This document shows, one piece after another, positions 17,623 to 26,742 of a stretch of DNA of 64,000 bases. A program made the translations under genes and the position numbers. Numbering within the stretch: the first letter of the stretch is position 1; each line of letters begins with the position of its first letter. The notes under the pieces are model-generated. The model was not told the origin of the DNA. It searched no databases and worked only from the letters and a program-made list of their open reading frames with translations. This DNA is from Flavivirga sp. 57AJ16 (GTDB taxonomy: Bacteria; Bacteroidota; Bacteroidia; Flavobacteriales; Flavobacteriaceae), in contig NZ_JAQZAT010000002.1 in NCBI RefSeq assembly GCF_028736925.1, forward strand, positions 1-64,000, read 5' to 3'.

Positions 17623-18234
17623 ATGTTTTATACCATAGATATTTTAGGAACCATTGCTTTTGCCATTTCAGGCGTATTGGTGGCAATTAATAAAAAAATG
17701 GATTTATTCGGAATCCTGATTATTGGATTTGTTACAGCTGTTGGTGGAGGTACACTTCGAGATTTACTTATAGGTAATGCTCCCGTAAGTTGGATGAAGG
17801 ATATCACTTATACCTATGTTATTATAGCGTCGGCAGTTTTTGCAATCCTTTTTAGAAGCAAGATTAACTATCTAAGAACGTCCCTGTTTTTGTTCGATAC
17901 TATTGGTATTGGATTATACACCTTAGTAGGAATTGAAAAAGGGTTGCATGCAGGCTTGCACCCAATAATCTGTATTGCTCTAGGAACTATGACAGCTAGT
18001 TTTGGGGGTGTGATACGTGATATTTTATGTAATGAAATCCCTGTTATTTTTAGAAAAGAAATTTATGCGACTCCTTGCATACTTGGCGGTATCATCTATT
18101 TTTTATTAAGAGAGCTACCAATAGAAAACAATATTGTTTTTATAATAGCAGGAATTGTTGTGATTGTAGTCAGGTTATTGGCCGTGAAGTTTAAGATAGC
18201 ACTACCAACGATTTACTCTGGTAATAAAAATTAA
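17623..18234 (+). CDS. TRIC/UPF0126-family cation channel
   Basis: A 203-residue inner-membrane protein of the bacterial TRIC (YicG/UPF0126) family, which forms trimeric monovalent-cation channels. Two repeated three-helix units are visible. Each contains the glycine-rich motif: VGGGTLRDLLIGNAPVSWM in the first, and ASFGGVIRDILCNEIPVIF in the second. A seventh helix closes the protein. The physiological role in bacteria is not settled; glycine uptake has been proposed for relatives. Confidence 0.92.
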   Translation: MFYTIDILGTIAFAISGVLVAINKKMDLFGILIIGFVTAVGGGTLRDLLIGNAPVSWMKDITYTYVIIASAVFAILFRSKINYLRTSLFLFDTIGIGLYTLVGIEKGLHAGLHPIICIALGTMTASFGGVIRDILCNEIPVIFRKEIYATPCILGGIIYFLLRELPIENNIVFIIAGIVVIVVRLLAVKFKIALPTIYSGNKN

Positions 18235-18264
18235 AAAAGGAAAAGAGATCAGTAAAAATGAATG

Positions 18265-18620
18265 TATAGCTAAGTCGCTATAAAATGGCATAGAATATTT
18301 AGAAATAAAAAATTGAAGTTCAAGGCAAAAAGCGTAGGCATAGCCTAGTTCAATGTCATTAAGTTAAGGCCGTAATGTCAGTCTGAGCCTTTCGGCTCCG
18401 CTCAAGACAGGCTAAAGTCGAAGACCAATTGGAATTCTAGTTTTTATTAGCATTTCGACTTTAGTTTATGCAGAGCGCAGCCGAAGTACTCAATGTGACA
18501 AATAAAGAACAAATTTCCTTAACTTAATGACATTGAGCCTAGTTACGGCGAGTATTTTTAACGAAGAAATTCGGTTTTTTACTCTGAAGGTTCATGTTAT
18601 TTTATATTGATTTAGCTATA
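18265..18620. repeat. MITE family A, copy 2, interrupted by another element
   Basis: This copy is in the opposite orientation to the ones at 3236 and 47122. Its left part runs 18265-18350 and its right part 18536-18620. The two halves join into a normal family A element once the 185-bp insert at 18351-18535 and one copy of the 9-bp duplication AGCCTAGTT are removed. With the insert, this element fills most of the 495-base gap between the TRIC gene and purL. Confidence 0.9.
18351..18535. mobile_element. 185-bp MITE with 19-bp perfect TIRs and 9-bp target duplication
   Basis: The left end CAATGTCATTAAGTTAAGG (18351-18369) and right end CCTTAACTTAATGACATTG (18517-18535) are perfect inverted repeats of 19 bases. 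The flanking sequence AGCCTAGTT is present on both sides (18342-18350 and 18536-18544), while the uninterrupted family A copy at 47122-47284 has it once (as its reverse complement). This is direct evidence of transposition. There is no transposase gene inside, so a related full-length element elsewhere must have moved it. Confidence 0.93.
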
Positions 18621-18729
18621 ATAGAAAATAAGTCGATAAAAGACCTATTTGCTATTGACATTAATTGTATTAAAAAAGCAAATTTTAAATCTATCCTGTA
18701 TAAGAATAGATGAAAAATTAAATTTTTAT

Positions 18730-21700
18730 TTATTTCTGAAGCCACTTTCTGGCATTAACAAAAGCTTCTAGCCAAGGAGATACCTCGTCTTGTCTTCCAT
18801 CGGGGTAGTTCGCCCAATTCCATTGGAACGTAGAACGTTCTATATGTGGCATGGTCACTAAATGTCTTCCGGTTTTATCGCACATCATAGCGGTATTAAA
18901 ATCAGATCCATTTGGATTATGTGGATACCCTTCATAACCATATTTAGCAACGATATGATATTTATCTTCAGCGTATGGTAATTTAAATTTCCCTTCACCA
19001 TGAGAAATCCAAACACCTAAAGTACTGCCTGCTAATGTTGAGAGCATCACAGAATTATTTTCCTGAATTTTTACAGAAGTGAATGCACTTTCGTGTTTAT
19101 GAGAGTCGTTATAATCCATTTTCCCATGTACTTCATGTTCTGGATTTACGAGGTTTAATTCCATCCAAAGTTGGCAACCATTGCAGATCCCAACAGATAG
19201 GGTGTCTTTTCTTGCAAAGAAATCTTTAATAACTTTATTAGCTTTTTCATTATATTTAATCGCACCGGCCCAACCTTTGGCAGATCCTAAAACATCAGAG
19301 TTACTAAAGCCGCCAACAGCACCTAAAAACTGAATGTCCTCCAAGGTTTCACGACCAGAAATTAAATCGGTCATATGCACATCTTTTACATCAAAACCAG
19401 CTAAATACATAGCATTTGCCATTTCACGTTCAGAATTACTGCCTTTTTCACGAAGAATGGCTGCTTTTGGAGCTCCTTCCCGACGTTTCCCTAAAGCAGC
19501 AGGGAGCTTTCCTGTAAACTGTTTTGGAAAAGTATATTGAAGCGGTTGGTTTTTATAGTTATTGAATCTATCTTCTGCTAAACCGTTTGCTGTTTGTTTT
19601 TGATCTAATAAGAATGATGTTTTGTACCAAACGTCACGCAATCTAGAAACGGTCATTGTGAATGTTTCAGCGTTATTAATAATACTTAAAGTATCGCTTT
19701 CTGTAACATTTCCAATGTTATGAAATTCAATATTAGCACCATTCAAAACAGATTCGATGGCATGATCTTTTGCTTGGATAACAATGCCTGGGTTTTCAGA
19801 AAATAATAATTTGAATGAATCTGGTTCATTTAAATTAGATAAATCTAACTCGGCTCCAAGATTAGAGTCGGCAAAGCACATTTCTAAAAGTGTTGTAACC
19901 AAGCCGCCAGAAGCGACATCATGTCCAGCGACGATTTTCTTATCTTTTATTAAATCTTGAATGGTATTGAATACGTTTTTAACGTAAGCAGCATCTTTTA
20001 CAAGAGGTGTTTCATTACCTATTTTATTGACTATTTGGGCAAATGAACTGCCTCCCAATTTAAAATGGTCTTGTGATATATTGATATAGTATATATCTCC
20101 ACCATTTTTGTTGAAAACAGGTTCCACGACTTTGGAAATGTCGTTGCAATTTGCTGCTGCCGAAATAATAACGGTTCCTGGAGAGATTACTTCTTCATTA
20201 GGGTATTTTTGTTTCATCGATAAGGAATCTTTCCCAGTTGGAACATTGATTCCCAAATCGATTGAAAACTCTGAAACCGCTTTTACGGCTTCATATAAGC
20301 GAGCATCTTCACCCTCATTTTTACAAGGCCACATCCAGTTTGCAGATAATGAAACCGATTGTAATCCATCTTTTAAAGGCGCCCAAATGATATTGGTCAA
20401 GGCTTCGGTAATAGAGTTTCTACTACCTGCAACTGGATCGATCAACCCAGAAATAGGGGAGTGACCAATAGATGTTGCAATACCCTCTTTTCCTTTATAA
20501 TCCAAAGCCATGACGCCAACATTATTTAAAGGCAATTGTAGGGAGCCTGCACATTGTTGCTTCGCAACTTTTCCACCAACGCATCTATCTACTTTATTTG
20601 TTAACCAATCTTTACAAGCTACTGCTTCTAATTGTAATACTTGATCGAGGTAATCGTAAAAATTATCAGAATTATAATTGACATCACTATATTTTCTGTC
20701 AACAGTTTTATCTGTCATGATTGTTTTGGGCGAACTACCAAACATGTCTTCCATAGCCAAATCCATTGGTTTGTTGCCTTTGGTTTTAGATTGGAAGGTA
20801 AACCGATCGTCTCCCGTTACATCTCCAACAGTATAGATTGGAGAACGTTCGCGATCTGCTATTTTGTTAAGTGTTTCTAAATGTTTTTCGGAAATTACCA
20901 AGCCCATACGTTCTTGCGATTCATTTCCGATGATTTCTTTATCTGATAATGTTGGGTCACCAACAGGTAAGGCATCTAAGTCTATTTTTCCCCCAGTATC
21001 TTCAACTAATTCAGAAAGGCAGTTTAAGTGGCCACCGGCACCATGATCGTGAATGGAAACTATAAAGTTTTCGTCGCTTTCTACCATGCCCCGTATGGCA
21101 TTTGCCGCTCGTTTTTGCATTTCTGGATTAGAACGCTGTACGGCATTTAATTCGATGCCCGAGGCAAACTCTCCAGTATCAGCACTAGAAACAGCAGCGC
21201 CCCCCATACCAATACGGTAATTTTCACCACCAAGGATAACTATTTTATCGCCTGTTTGTGGTGTGTCTTTTAATGCTTGTTCGCTTTTGCCATATCCAAT
21301 ACCTCCTGCTTGCATGATAACTTTGTCGAAACCGATTTTTCTGGCTTCTTCCTCATGCTCAAAGGTTAAAACAGAGCCACAAATAAGCGGCTGCCCAAAC
21401 TTGTTTCCAAAGTCAGATGCGCCGTTAGAAGCTTTTATTAAAATGTCCATAGGTGTTTGGTATAACCAATCGCGTTCTTCAACACCATTTTCCCAAGGTC
21501 TGTTTTCTTCCAATCGCGAATATGAGGTCATATAAACCGCAGTTCCAGCCAATGGAATAGAGCCTTTTCCACCTGCTAATCTGTCTCGAATTTCACCACC
21601 AGAACCAGTGGCAGCACCGTTAAAAGGTTCTACGGTTGTTGGGAAATTATGGGTTTCTGCTTTAAGCGAGATCACGGAATTGAAATCTTCTGTGGTATAG

Positions 21701-22395
21701 TAATCTGGAACATCGGCACGTTTAGGCGCAAATTGTTCCACTTTGGGCCCTTTTATAAAAGCCACATTATCTTTATAGGCAGAAACAATATCGTTTGGAT
21801 GTTGTTTTGATGTTTCTTTAATTAATTTGAAAAGCGATGTTGGTTTTTCTATACCATCAATAACAAAAGTGCCATTAAAGATTTTATGACGGCAGTGCTC
21901 GGAATTTACTTGGGAAAAACCAAAAACTTCAGAGTCTGTTAATGGTCGTCCTATCTTTTTGGAAACGCCTTCAAGATAAATGACTTCTTCATCACTTAGA
22001 GATAAACCTTCCTGTTTGTTATATGAAGCAATATCTTCAATATCAAGAATAGGCTCTGGTTGAATATCTATGGTAAAAGAATTTTGATTTAATCCATTGA
22101 ATTTTTCCGAAATCATAGGATCAAATGCTTTGAAATCCTTAGGGACTGCTTCAAATTCTTCAATCCTAATAATATCGGAAATTCCCATATTCTGGGTAAT
22201 TTCTACAGCATTGGTGCTCCAAGGCGTTATCATGGCTGCACGCGGACCAACAAAAAAAGCATCGAGAGATGCTTGTTCTATTTTTGGCTGGTTGCCAAAT
22301 AACCATACTAATTTTAAAGTGGTTTCAGTTGATAATTCTTTTGTTGTTTGAACAGCAAATACTTTGCTGGTTACGTTTCCAAAGAAATGAATCAT
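18730..22395 (-). CDS. purL: Phosphoribosylformylglycinamidine synthase PurL
   Basis: This enzyme converts FGAR, glutamine and ATP to FGAM in purine biosynthesis. The 1221-residue single-chain form has an N-terminal domain, two AIR-synthase-like ATP domains and a C-terminal glutaminase. Visible are SQVNSEHCRHKIFNG, KAETHNFPTTVEPFNGAATG, the second-half AGHDVASGGLVTTLLE, and the amidotransferase nucleophile in GICNGCQLW with WISHGEGKF downstream. The length matches the large proteobacterial-type enzyme. Transcription is monocistronic as far as can be seen. Confidence 0.97.
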   Translation of the reverse strand: MIHFFGNVTSKVFAVQTTKELSTETTLKLVWLFGNQPKIEQASLDAFFVGPRAAMITPWSTNAVEITQNMGISDIIRIEEFEAVPKDFKAFDPMISEKFNGLNQNSFTIDIQPEPILDIEDIASYNKQEGLSLSDEEVIYLEGVSKKIGRPLTDSEVFGFSQVNSEHCRHKIFNGTFVIDGIEKPTSLFKLIKETSKQHPNDIVSAYKDNVAFIKGPKVEQFAPKRADVPDYYTTEDFNSVISLKAETHNFPTTVEPFNGAATGSGGEIRDRLAGGKGSIPLAGTAVYMTSYSRLEENRPWENGVEERDWLYQTPMDILIKASNGASDFGNKFGQPLICGSVLTFEHEEEARKIGFDKVIMQAGGIGYGKSEQALKDTPQTGDKIVILGGENYRIGMGGAAVSSADTGEFASGIELNAVQRSNPEMQKRAANAIRGMVESDENFIVSIHDHGAGGHLNCLSELVEDTGGKIDLDALPVGDPTLSDKEIIGNESQERMGLVISEKHLETLNKIADRERSPIYTVGDVTGDDRFTFQSKTKGNKPMDLAMEDMFGSSPKTIMTDKTVDRKYSDVNYNSDNFYDYLDQVLQLEAVACKDWLTNKVDRCVGGKVAKQQCAGSLQLPLNNVGVMALDYKGKEGIATSIGHSPISGLIDPVAGSRNSITEALTNIIWAPLKDGLQSVSLSANWMWPCKNEGEDARLYEAVKAVSEFSIDLGINVPTGKDSLSMKQKYPNEEVISPGTVIISAAANCNDISKVVEPVFNKNGGDIYYINISQDHFKLGGSSFAQIVNKIGNETPLVKDAAYVKNVFNTIQDLIKDKKIVAGHDVASGGLVTTLLEMCFADSNLGAELDLSNLNEPDSFKLLFSENPGIVIQAKDHAIESVLNGANIEFHNIGNVTESDTLSIINNAETFTMTVSRLRDVWYKTSFLLDQKQTANGLAEDRFNNYKNQPLQYTFPKQFTGKLPAALGKRREGAPKAAILREKGSNSEREMANAMYLAGFDVKDVHMTDLISGRETLEDIQFLGAVGGFSNSDVLGSAKGWAGAIKYNEKANKVIKDFFARKDTLSVGICNGCQLWMELNLVNPEHEVHGKMDYNDSHKHESAFTSVKIQENNSVMLSTLAGSTLGVWISHGEGKFKLPYAEDKYHIVAKYGYEGYPHNPNGSDFNTAMMCDKTGRHLVTMPHIERSTFQWNWANYPDGRQDEVSPWLEAFVNARKWLQK

Positions 22396-22581
22396 TATGT
22401 CTTGATTTGTGTGTTTAAAGAAAGTGCAAATTTACTTCTTTTTAATCGAATTTCTTATAAAAATATAACGAGGAAAATGGAGAGTTATTCACGAGGTTTT
22501 AAACAAGGGGAACCACCTTGTTTTATAAAAAAAGCTAACTATTAGATTTGCTCTTATCTCTATATGTGATGAGGTACTATT

Positions 22582-22752
22582 TTAAACAGGAAGTGATTTA
22601 ATCTTACTTAATGTTTTTTTTGCTAATTTTATTTTTTCAGGAAACAGTTCTTTGCCTTTAATATCTTTGGCAATACTAGAGATTCTCTCTTTTGTCGCTT
22701 TAGACATTGAAAGTACCTTTGTTGCTTTTAATATTTGTTTTTTTCGTTCCAT
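22582..22752 (-). CDS. Small basic protein, 56 aa, downstream of the DUF6934 gene
   Basis: An ATG at 22752 opens a 56-residue frame beginning MERKKQILKATKVLSMSKAT and ending KKTLSKIKSLPV. It is Lys-rich, predicted helical, with no membrane segment. It begins 24 bases after the DUF6934 stop on the same strand, which suggests an operon. I do not recognise the family. The tight coupling and small size recall two-gene modules such as toxin-antitoxin pairs, but nothing in the sequence proves that. Confidence 0.55.
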   Translation of the reverse strand: MERKKQILKATKVLSMSKATKERISSIAKDIKGKELFPEKIKLAKKTLSKIKSLPV

Positions 22753-22776
22753 AATTATTTGCTATACAAATTTAGG

Positions 22777-23319
22777 TTATTTTTTCTTAAACACCAAAAT
22801 ACCAACATATTCATTATCAGTAGTATATTGTGCTAAAGTAGCTTTTTTTTCATTTGTTAATCCAAAAAACAGATACTCTTTACTTAATTCGGTAAAATGT
22901 CTATTTACATAGTATCTGTAAGTTTTAATTCTTCTATTAAAATTTTTGCAAATGTTTTCACAGTTCTTTTTACAGGCAGTTTCACAAAGTTCCTTGAAAT
23001 CATCTGCACTATCACTACCTTGAACCCAAATAGCAGCGTTTTCATGTTCTTTAAAGAACTTAGGGATGGTATTTAAAACGGTACTGAATACTTTTCTCAT
23101 ATCGCCATTATTACTATTTGAATCGTCAAAGATGTTGCCGTTTTCTTCGTTGAAGTCTCCAAACCCTAAATTATAGATTACTTTTCCATTTCTTTTGGCA
23201 ACTGGCGTATATTCAATGGCCTTAATTATTGATTTGCGTCCTTTACTTTCAAATAAGTACTGAATTTTTCTTGTTCTGGATTTAAGCTGTTCGGTTTTAT
23301 AAGCTGGTATACTGTTCAA
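22777..23319 (-). CDS. DUF6934-family protein
   Basis: A 180-residue soluble protein with the features of DUF6934, a family found in many copies in Bacteroidota genomes. Visible are the N-terminal strand-rich domain (RTRKIQYLFESKGRKSIIKA, VIYNLGFGDFN), the conserved DMRKVFSTVLNTIPKFFKEH helix, the GSDSADDFKELC segment and the C-terminal EYLFFGLTNEKKATLAQYTT block. There is no signal peptide. It is followed by a 56-residue partner gene. The function is unknown; the family's repeated occurrence near mobile or accessory DNA is what makes it notable. Confidence 0.7.
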   Translation of the reverse strand: MNSIPAYKTEQLKSRTRKIQYLFESKGRKSIIKAIEYTPVAKRNGKVIYNLGFGDFNEENGNIFDDSNSNNGDMRKVFSTVLNTIPKFFKEHENAAIWVQGSDSADDFKELCETACKKNCENICKNFNRRIKTYRYYVNRHFTELSKEYLFFGLTNEKKATLAQYTTDNEYVGILVFKKK

Positions 23320-23396
23320 TAGTTGAGGCTTTTATACGACATTTTATATTCAAATTGGTATTATATTCAAAGGTAATACTTTTTGTACGTTTTTAA

Positions 23397-23469
23397 TTCC
23401 TGCGCAGGTAGGAATCCATTTTTGTATTTTCAGTTTTAATCTATAAGATCCCTGCCTGCGCAGGAATTT
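23397..23469. repeat. Pair of CTGCGCAGG palindromic repeats
   Basis: Two inverted copies of a CCTGCGCAGG-type palindrome (ATTCCTGCGCAGG and CCTGCGCAGGAAT) bracket about 45 bases upstream of the DUF6934 gene. They are relatives of the CCTGC..GCAGG palindromes around the GIY-YIG genes at the right end. Confidence 0.65.
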
Positions 23470-24328
23470 AAAAATACTTTTTCAAGATAGAAGCTACAGA
23501 ACCATAATAAGAACGACCAAATAAATTTAAATGGACCAAAAGGTAATACAGTTGATAGATTTCTATTCTATGAAAAGTATTTTTGTCTCTTGTAAAGTGG
23601 GCGTTATACGCATCGTAAAAAGAGTCATTAAAACCACCAAACAATTTAGTCATGGCAATATCTGTCTCGTGGTGCCCATAATAAATGGCAGGGTCTATGA
23701 GGTATGGCACACCATCTTTGGAAATTAAGTAATTGCCACTCCATAGGTCGCCATGTAATAAAGCTGGTTTTATATCTTTAAATATAGGTTTTAGGGCCTC
23801 TTTTATTTCTTGTACACGCGGACATATATCTGTAGAAAGCAATTGTTTTTGTTTAGCCAATTCCAGTTGCGGTAGCAAACGTTCTGTAGCATAAAACTCT
23901 AACCAGGTGGTATTGGGTTTATTGCTTTGTTGCAAACTCCCAATAAAATTATCTCGATCTAAACCAAAATACTCAGAAGTACATGTGTGCAATTGTGCTA
24001 ATTGATGTCCTAGATTTTTAAAATCTGTAGGCGATGGTGATTTGTTTTCAATAAACTCCATAAGCAAAAAAGCACTGTCTTGAAAAGTGTCGCAAGCTAT
24101 AACCCCAGGTGTTTTTATGGTATTTGTTTTTCTAATCAATTGAAGTCCATAAACTTCAGTTTGAAACATCCTTGCAGCATTTAGAGCTTTGTTTAGTTTT
24201 AAGAAGTAGCCATTGTTTGGGGTTTCGATTCTGTAAGCATTTGAAATATCACCGCCATGAAGAGCCGAGATTTTAGTAATAGATTCGTTTAAGAGGCTTG
24301 AAAGATGTGTTTTTAAGTCCTTATTCAT
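23468..24328 (-). CDS. Fructosamine-kinase-family phosphotransferase
   Basis: A 286-residue kinase-fold protein of the fructosamine/ketosamine-3-kinase family, which phosphorylates glycated amines so that the sugar can be removed. The catalytic loop is LLHGDLWSGNYL and the metal-binding motif is LIDPAIYYGHHETDIA, with the FGGF continuation normal for the family. GLDRDNFIGSLQQ and WLEFYATERLLPQ are further conserved blocks. The protein is cytoplasmic. The actual substrate is not shown by sequence. Confidence 0.9.
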   Translation of the reverse strand: MNKDLKTHLSSLLNESITKISALHGGDISNAYRIETPNNGYFLKLNKALNAARMFQTEVYGLQLIRKTNTIKTPGVIACDTFQDSAFLLMEFIENKSPSPTDFKNLGHQLAQLHTCTSEYFGLDRDNFIGSLQQSNKPNTTWLEFYATERLLPQLELAKQKQLLSTDICPRVQEIKEALKPIFKDIKPALLHGDLWSGNYLISKDGVPYLIDPAIYYGHHETDIAMTKLFGGFNDSFYDAYNAHFTRDKNTFHRIEIYQLYYLLVHLNLFGRSYYGSVASILKKYF

Positions 24329-24359
24329 GACTTAAAAATAAGGAAGTTTTATCTAAACA

Positions 24360-24435
24360 ATACCAGTTCTGATTTAAATTTACTCAAAAGAAAAGATGCC
24401 GTTTTATGGCGTAAATTTAAGTTAGAAATGGTATA
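24360..24435. repeat. Short inverted repeat with ATACCA ends
   Basis: A 76-bp element whose arms (ATACCAGTTCTGATTTAAAT and its imperfect complement ending AAATGGTAT) enclose a small loop. It lies just upstream of the fructosamine-kinase-like gene. A sequence resembling one arm occurs near 33735. Confidence 0.5.
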
Positions 24436-24500
24436 AGATCCCGAAAGATATGGCGAGTACTTCTAGTCGCTAAGGAGAATCAAAGATTAATGAATTCATT

Positions 24501-24659
24501 GAAGTGGTTTAAACTTTTTGATTGAAGCGAAAAATAGTGATTTTATTCCCAAATGAATGCTTTTTTGCACTGCATAGCATCGCTACGGAGTAATAAAAAG
24601 ATAAAATATGGGGATAAAAGGACATTTTGCAGCCAATTATAAAAAGTTTAAACCACTTC
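24501..24659. repeat. MITE family C, copy 2
   Basis: A 159-bp copy with arms GAAGTGGTTTAAACTTTTT and AAAAAGTTTAAACCACTTC. Compared with copy 1, one base differs in the left arm (A to G) and the matching base differs in the right arm (T to C), so pairing is kept. It lies just downstream of the rRNA methyltransferase stop. An 85-codon minus-strand open frame here is repeat-derived and not a gene. Confidence 0.85.
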
Positions 24660-24671
24660 ATTATAAAAAAC

Positions 24672-25886
24672 TTAACCCTTTCTCTCCAACAAAGCCATAT
24701 AGAACCCATCAAATCCAGATTTATGTGCGAACACTTTATTCTCTTTGATAAGCGTAAAATTAGCACCAGCTTCCGATTTTAAGAATGTTTTTATCTGTTC
24801 CTGGTTTTCGGAAGGTAGTACCGAGCACGTAGCATAAACCAGTTTGCCCTCCGGTTTCACCATTTTGGAATATTGTTGTAATACTTCTTGTTGAGTCACT
24901 CTGATATTATCTAAAAACTCAGGTTCCAATTTCCACTTAGCATCTGGGTTTCTGCGCAAAACACCCAATCCAGAACAAGGGGCATCAATTAAAACACGAT
25001 CTGCTTTATTATGTAATTTTTTAATGGGCTTAGTAGAATCAATAACTTTCAACTCCACATTGTGAACACCATTTCGCTTGGCTCTAATCTTTAATTTTTT
25101 AAGCTTACTTTCGTAAATATCCATGGCAATAATCTGGCCTTTATTTTCCATCAATGAGGCCATGTGCAGGGTTTTACCACCAGCACCGGCACAAGTATCA
25201 ACGACTTTCATGCCTGGCTTTATGTCCAGAAAATCGGCCACTAATTGCGATGATGCATCCTGAACTTCAAAAAATCCATTTTTAAAAGCATCTGTCACAA
25301 AAACATTGGCACGTTCTGTTAGTTTAAGTGCTGCATCGTAACCTTTTATGAATTCGGTCTCAATACCTTGATCATGCAAGACATCTTGTAATTTTTCTTT
25401 AGTAATTTTAAGTGTATTGGTTCTTAAAATAACGTCTGCTTGTTCGTTTTGCATGGCTATTTCCTTGGTCCACGTAGCTTCACCCAATTCCTTTAAGCCT
25501 ACATTGTCAATCCAATCTGGAATGGATTCCCTAATCTTTCTAATTTTAGATAGTTCATCAAAACGCCCCTTGATTTTTCGAGTCGGTGTGCTTTCAAAAT
25601 ATTTCCAATCGGGTAATTTTATACCTTTTAGGGTCGCCCAAACAGCAAATAAGCGCCATAGATTGTCTCTGTCAAAAGGTTCTTTTACTTCAGCAATTTC
25701 GGCATACAAGCGTTTCCACCGTACAATATCATAAGTAGTTTCGGCAACAAAAGCTCTATCTCTAGCACCCCAACGTTTATCTCTTTTTAGTAGTTGTTGA
25801 ATGACTTTATCGGCATATTTACCTTCATTAAAAATTAAGGTGAGTCCGTCTATAACAGAAAAACAAAGGTTTCTATGTAATCGCAT
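24672..25886 (-). CDS. RsmB/NOP-family rRNA (cytosine-5) methyltransferase
   Basis: A 404-residue SAM-dependent RNA m5C methyltransferase, probably acting on rRNA. The SAM site is VVDTCAGAGGKTLHMASLM, motif IV is DAPCSGLGVLRRNPDAKW and motif VI is YATCSVLPSENQ. The two cysteines needed by this class are therefore present. The N-terminal part (about 1-130) is helical and resembles a NusB-like RNA-binding region (KRWGARDRAFVAETTYDIVRW). The exact target position is not predictable. Confidence 0.93.
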   Translation of the reverse strand: MRLHRNLCFSVIDGLTLIFNEGKYADKVIQQLLKRDKRWGARDRAFVAETTYDIVRWKRLYAEIAEVKEPFDRDNLWRLFAVWATLKGIKLPDWKYFESTPTRKIKGRFDELSKIRKIRESIPDWIDNVGLKELGEATWTKEIAMQNEQADVILRTNTLKITKEKLQDVLHDQGIETEFIKGYDAALKLTERANVFVTDAFKNGFFEVQDASSQLVADFLDIKPGMKVVDTCAGAGGKTLHMASLMENKGQIIAMDIYESKLKKLKIRAKRNGVHNVELKVIDSTKPIKKLHNKADRVLIDAPCSGLGVLRRNPDAKWKLEPEFLDNIRVTQQEVLQQYSKMVKPEGKLVYATCSVLPSENQEQIKTFLKSEAGANFTLIKENKVFAHKSGFDGFYMALLERKG

Positions 25887-26067
25887 TTTTTAGTTTTCTG
25901 TGTTCAGTATTCAGCAAGCGGTTACAAAGGCTAAACTAAAGTAGAACGATTTAAAATTATTAAGGCTGCAAAGTTACGTTTTAAATGTGTATTTGTTCAA
26001 TCGTTGATAAGTTAATTGGTAATGCCTCCATATTTTATATAAATTTGAAAACTCCTTATGCCATGGT

Positions 26068-26094
26068 GTAAGTTTTCATTTTAAGATATCTAAA
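26068..26094 (+). promoter_or_regulatory. Candidate ECF-sigma promoter upstream of the sigma gene
   Basis: GTAAGTTTT at 26068-26076 and TCTAAA at 26089-26094 are 12 bases apart and lie 27 bases before the TTG start of the sigma gene. A very similar pair (GCAAGGTTTT and TCTAAA, 13 bases apart) lies at 27849-27877. Extracytoplasmic sigma promoters often have TCTAA-like -10 boxes, so autoregulation is plausible. Confidence 0.4.
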
Positions 26095-26121
26095 CTTACA
26101 AAAGTTTAACACTGTAATTTT

Positions 26122-26700
26122 TTGACTGAAAGCGAATTTATTAAAGGACTACAAAATCATAATGCTAATGCGTATGGTAAGCTGATTGATGATTTTCAGG
26201 ATAAAATATTTGCTACTTGTTTATCGTTTGTGCCCAATAAAGAAGATGCCGAAGATATTGCTCAGGATGTTTTTGTTGAGGTTTTTAATTCGATTGGAAA
26301 ATTTAAAGGAAATTCTAAGTTATCAACCTGGATATATCGTATTGCAACCAATAAATGTTTAGAGTTTATAAGGAAAAAGAATACTAAAAAACGGTTTGCC
26401 TTTTTGCAATCTATAATGGGTAACGACATACCTATGGATAAAAGTAAATACTTTACAGAGATGAATCACCCTGGGATTATTTTAGAAAATAAGGAAAAGA
26501 GCGCAACATTGTTTCTTGCCATAAATCAATTGTCGGAAGAACAAAGAACCGTATTTACACTTAGTAAGATTGACGGGATGAGCCACAAAGAGATAGGAGA
26601 AATTATTAATAAAAGTGTGTCTTCGGTTGAATCTTTAATGTTTAGAGCGAAGAAAAATTTACAAGAATTATTACAAAATTTTTATAAAAATGAAAAGTGA
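26122..26700 (+). CDS. RNA polymerase ECF-type sigma factor, cluster 1
   Basis: A 192-residue sigma-70 family factor with region 2 (DKIFATCLSFVPNKEDAEDI, then LSTWIYRIATNKCLEFIRKK) and region 4 (LSEEQRTVFTLSKIDGMSHK, then KSVSSVESLMFRAKKNLQEL). The only in-frame start before region 2 is a TTG at 26122, since a TAA at 26107 closes the frame upstream. It is followed by a small membrane protein and a ZraP/CnrX-like periplasmic protein, the usual order for a metal- or envelope-responsive sigma system. Confidence 0.92.
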   Translation: MTESEFIKGLQNHNANAYGKLIDDFQDKIFATCLSFVPNKEDAEDIAQDVFVEVFNSIGKFKGNSKLSTWIYRIATNKCLEFIRKKNTKKRFAFLQSIMGNDIPMDKSKYFTEMNHPGIILENKEKSATLFLAINQLSEEQRTVFTLSKIDGMSHKEIGEIINKSVSSVESLMFRAKKNLQELLQNFYKNEK

Positions 26701-26742
26701 CGCAAGATTTTATAAATTATTGCATCTAACACTATATATACT

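Noticed and set aside
20108-20464. 118-codon open frame on the plus strand inside purL, with several others there
   Set aside because: Antisense shadows of a strongly conserved gene, with no family features of their own.
22500-22523. Hairpin AAACAAGG..CCTTGTTT as a terminator
   Set aside because: The stem is short and is followed by only four T before A-rich DNA, so the evidence is too weak to list it as a feature.
24509-24766. 85-codon minus-strand open frame
   Set aside because: It lies mostly inside MITE family C copy 2 and then overlaps the rRNA methyltransferase in another frame. A similar peptide appears at 27486-27725 only because the same repeat is there.
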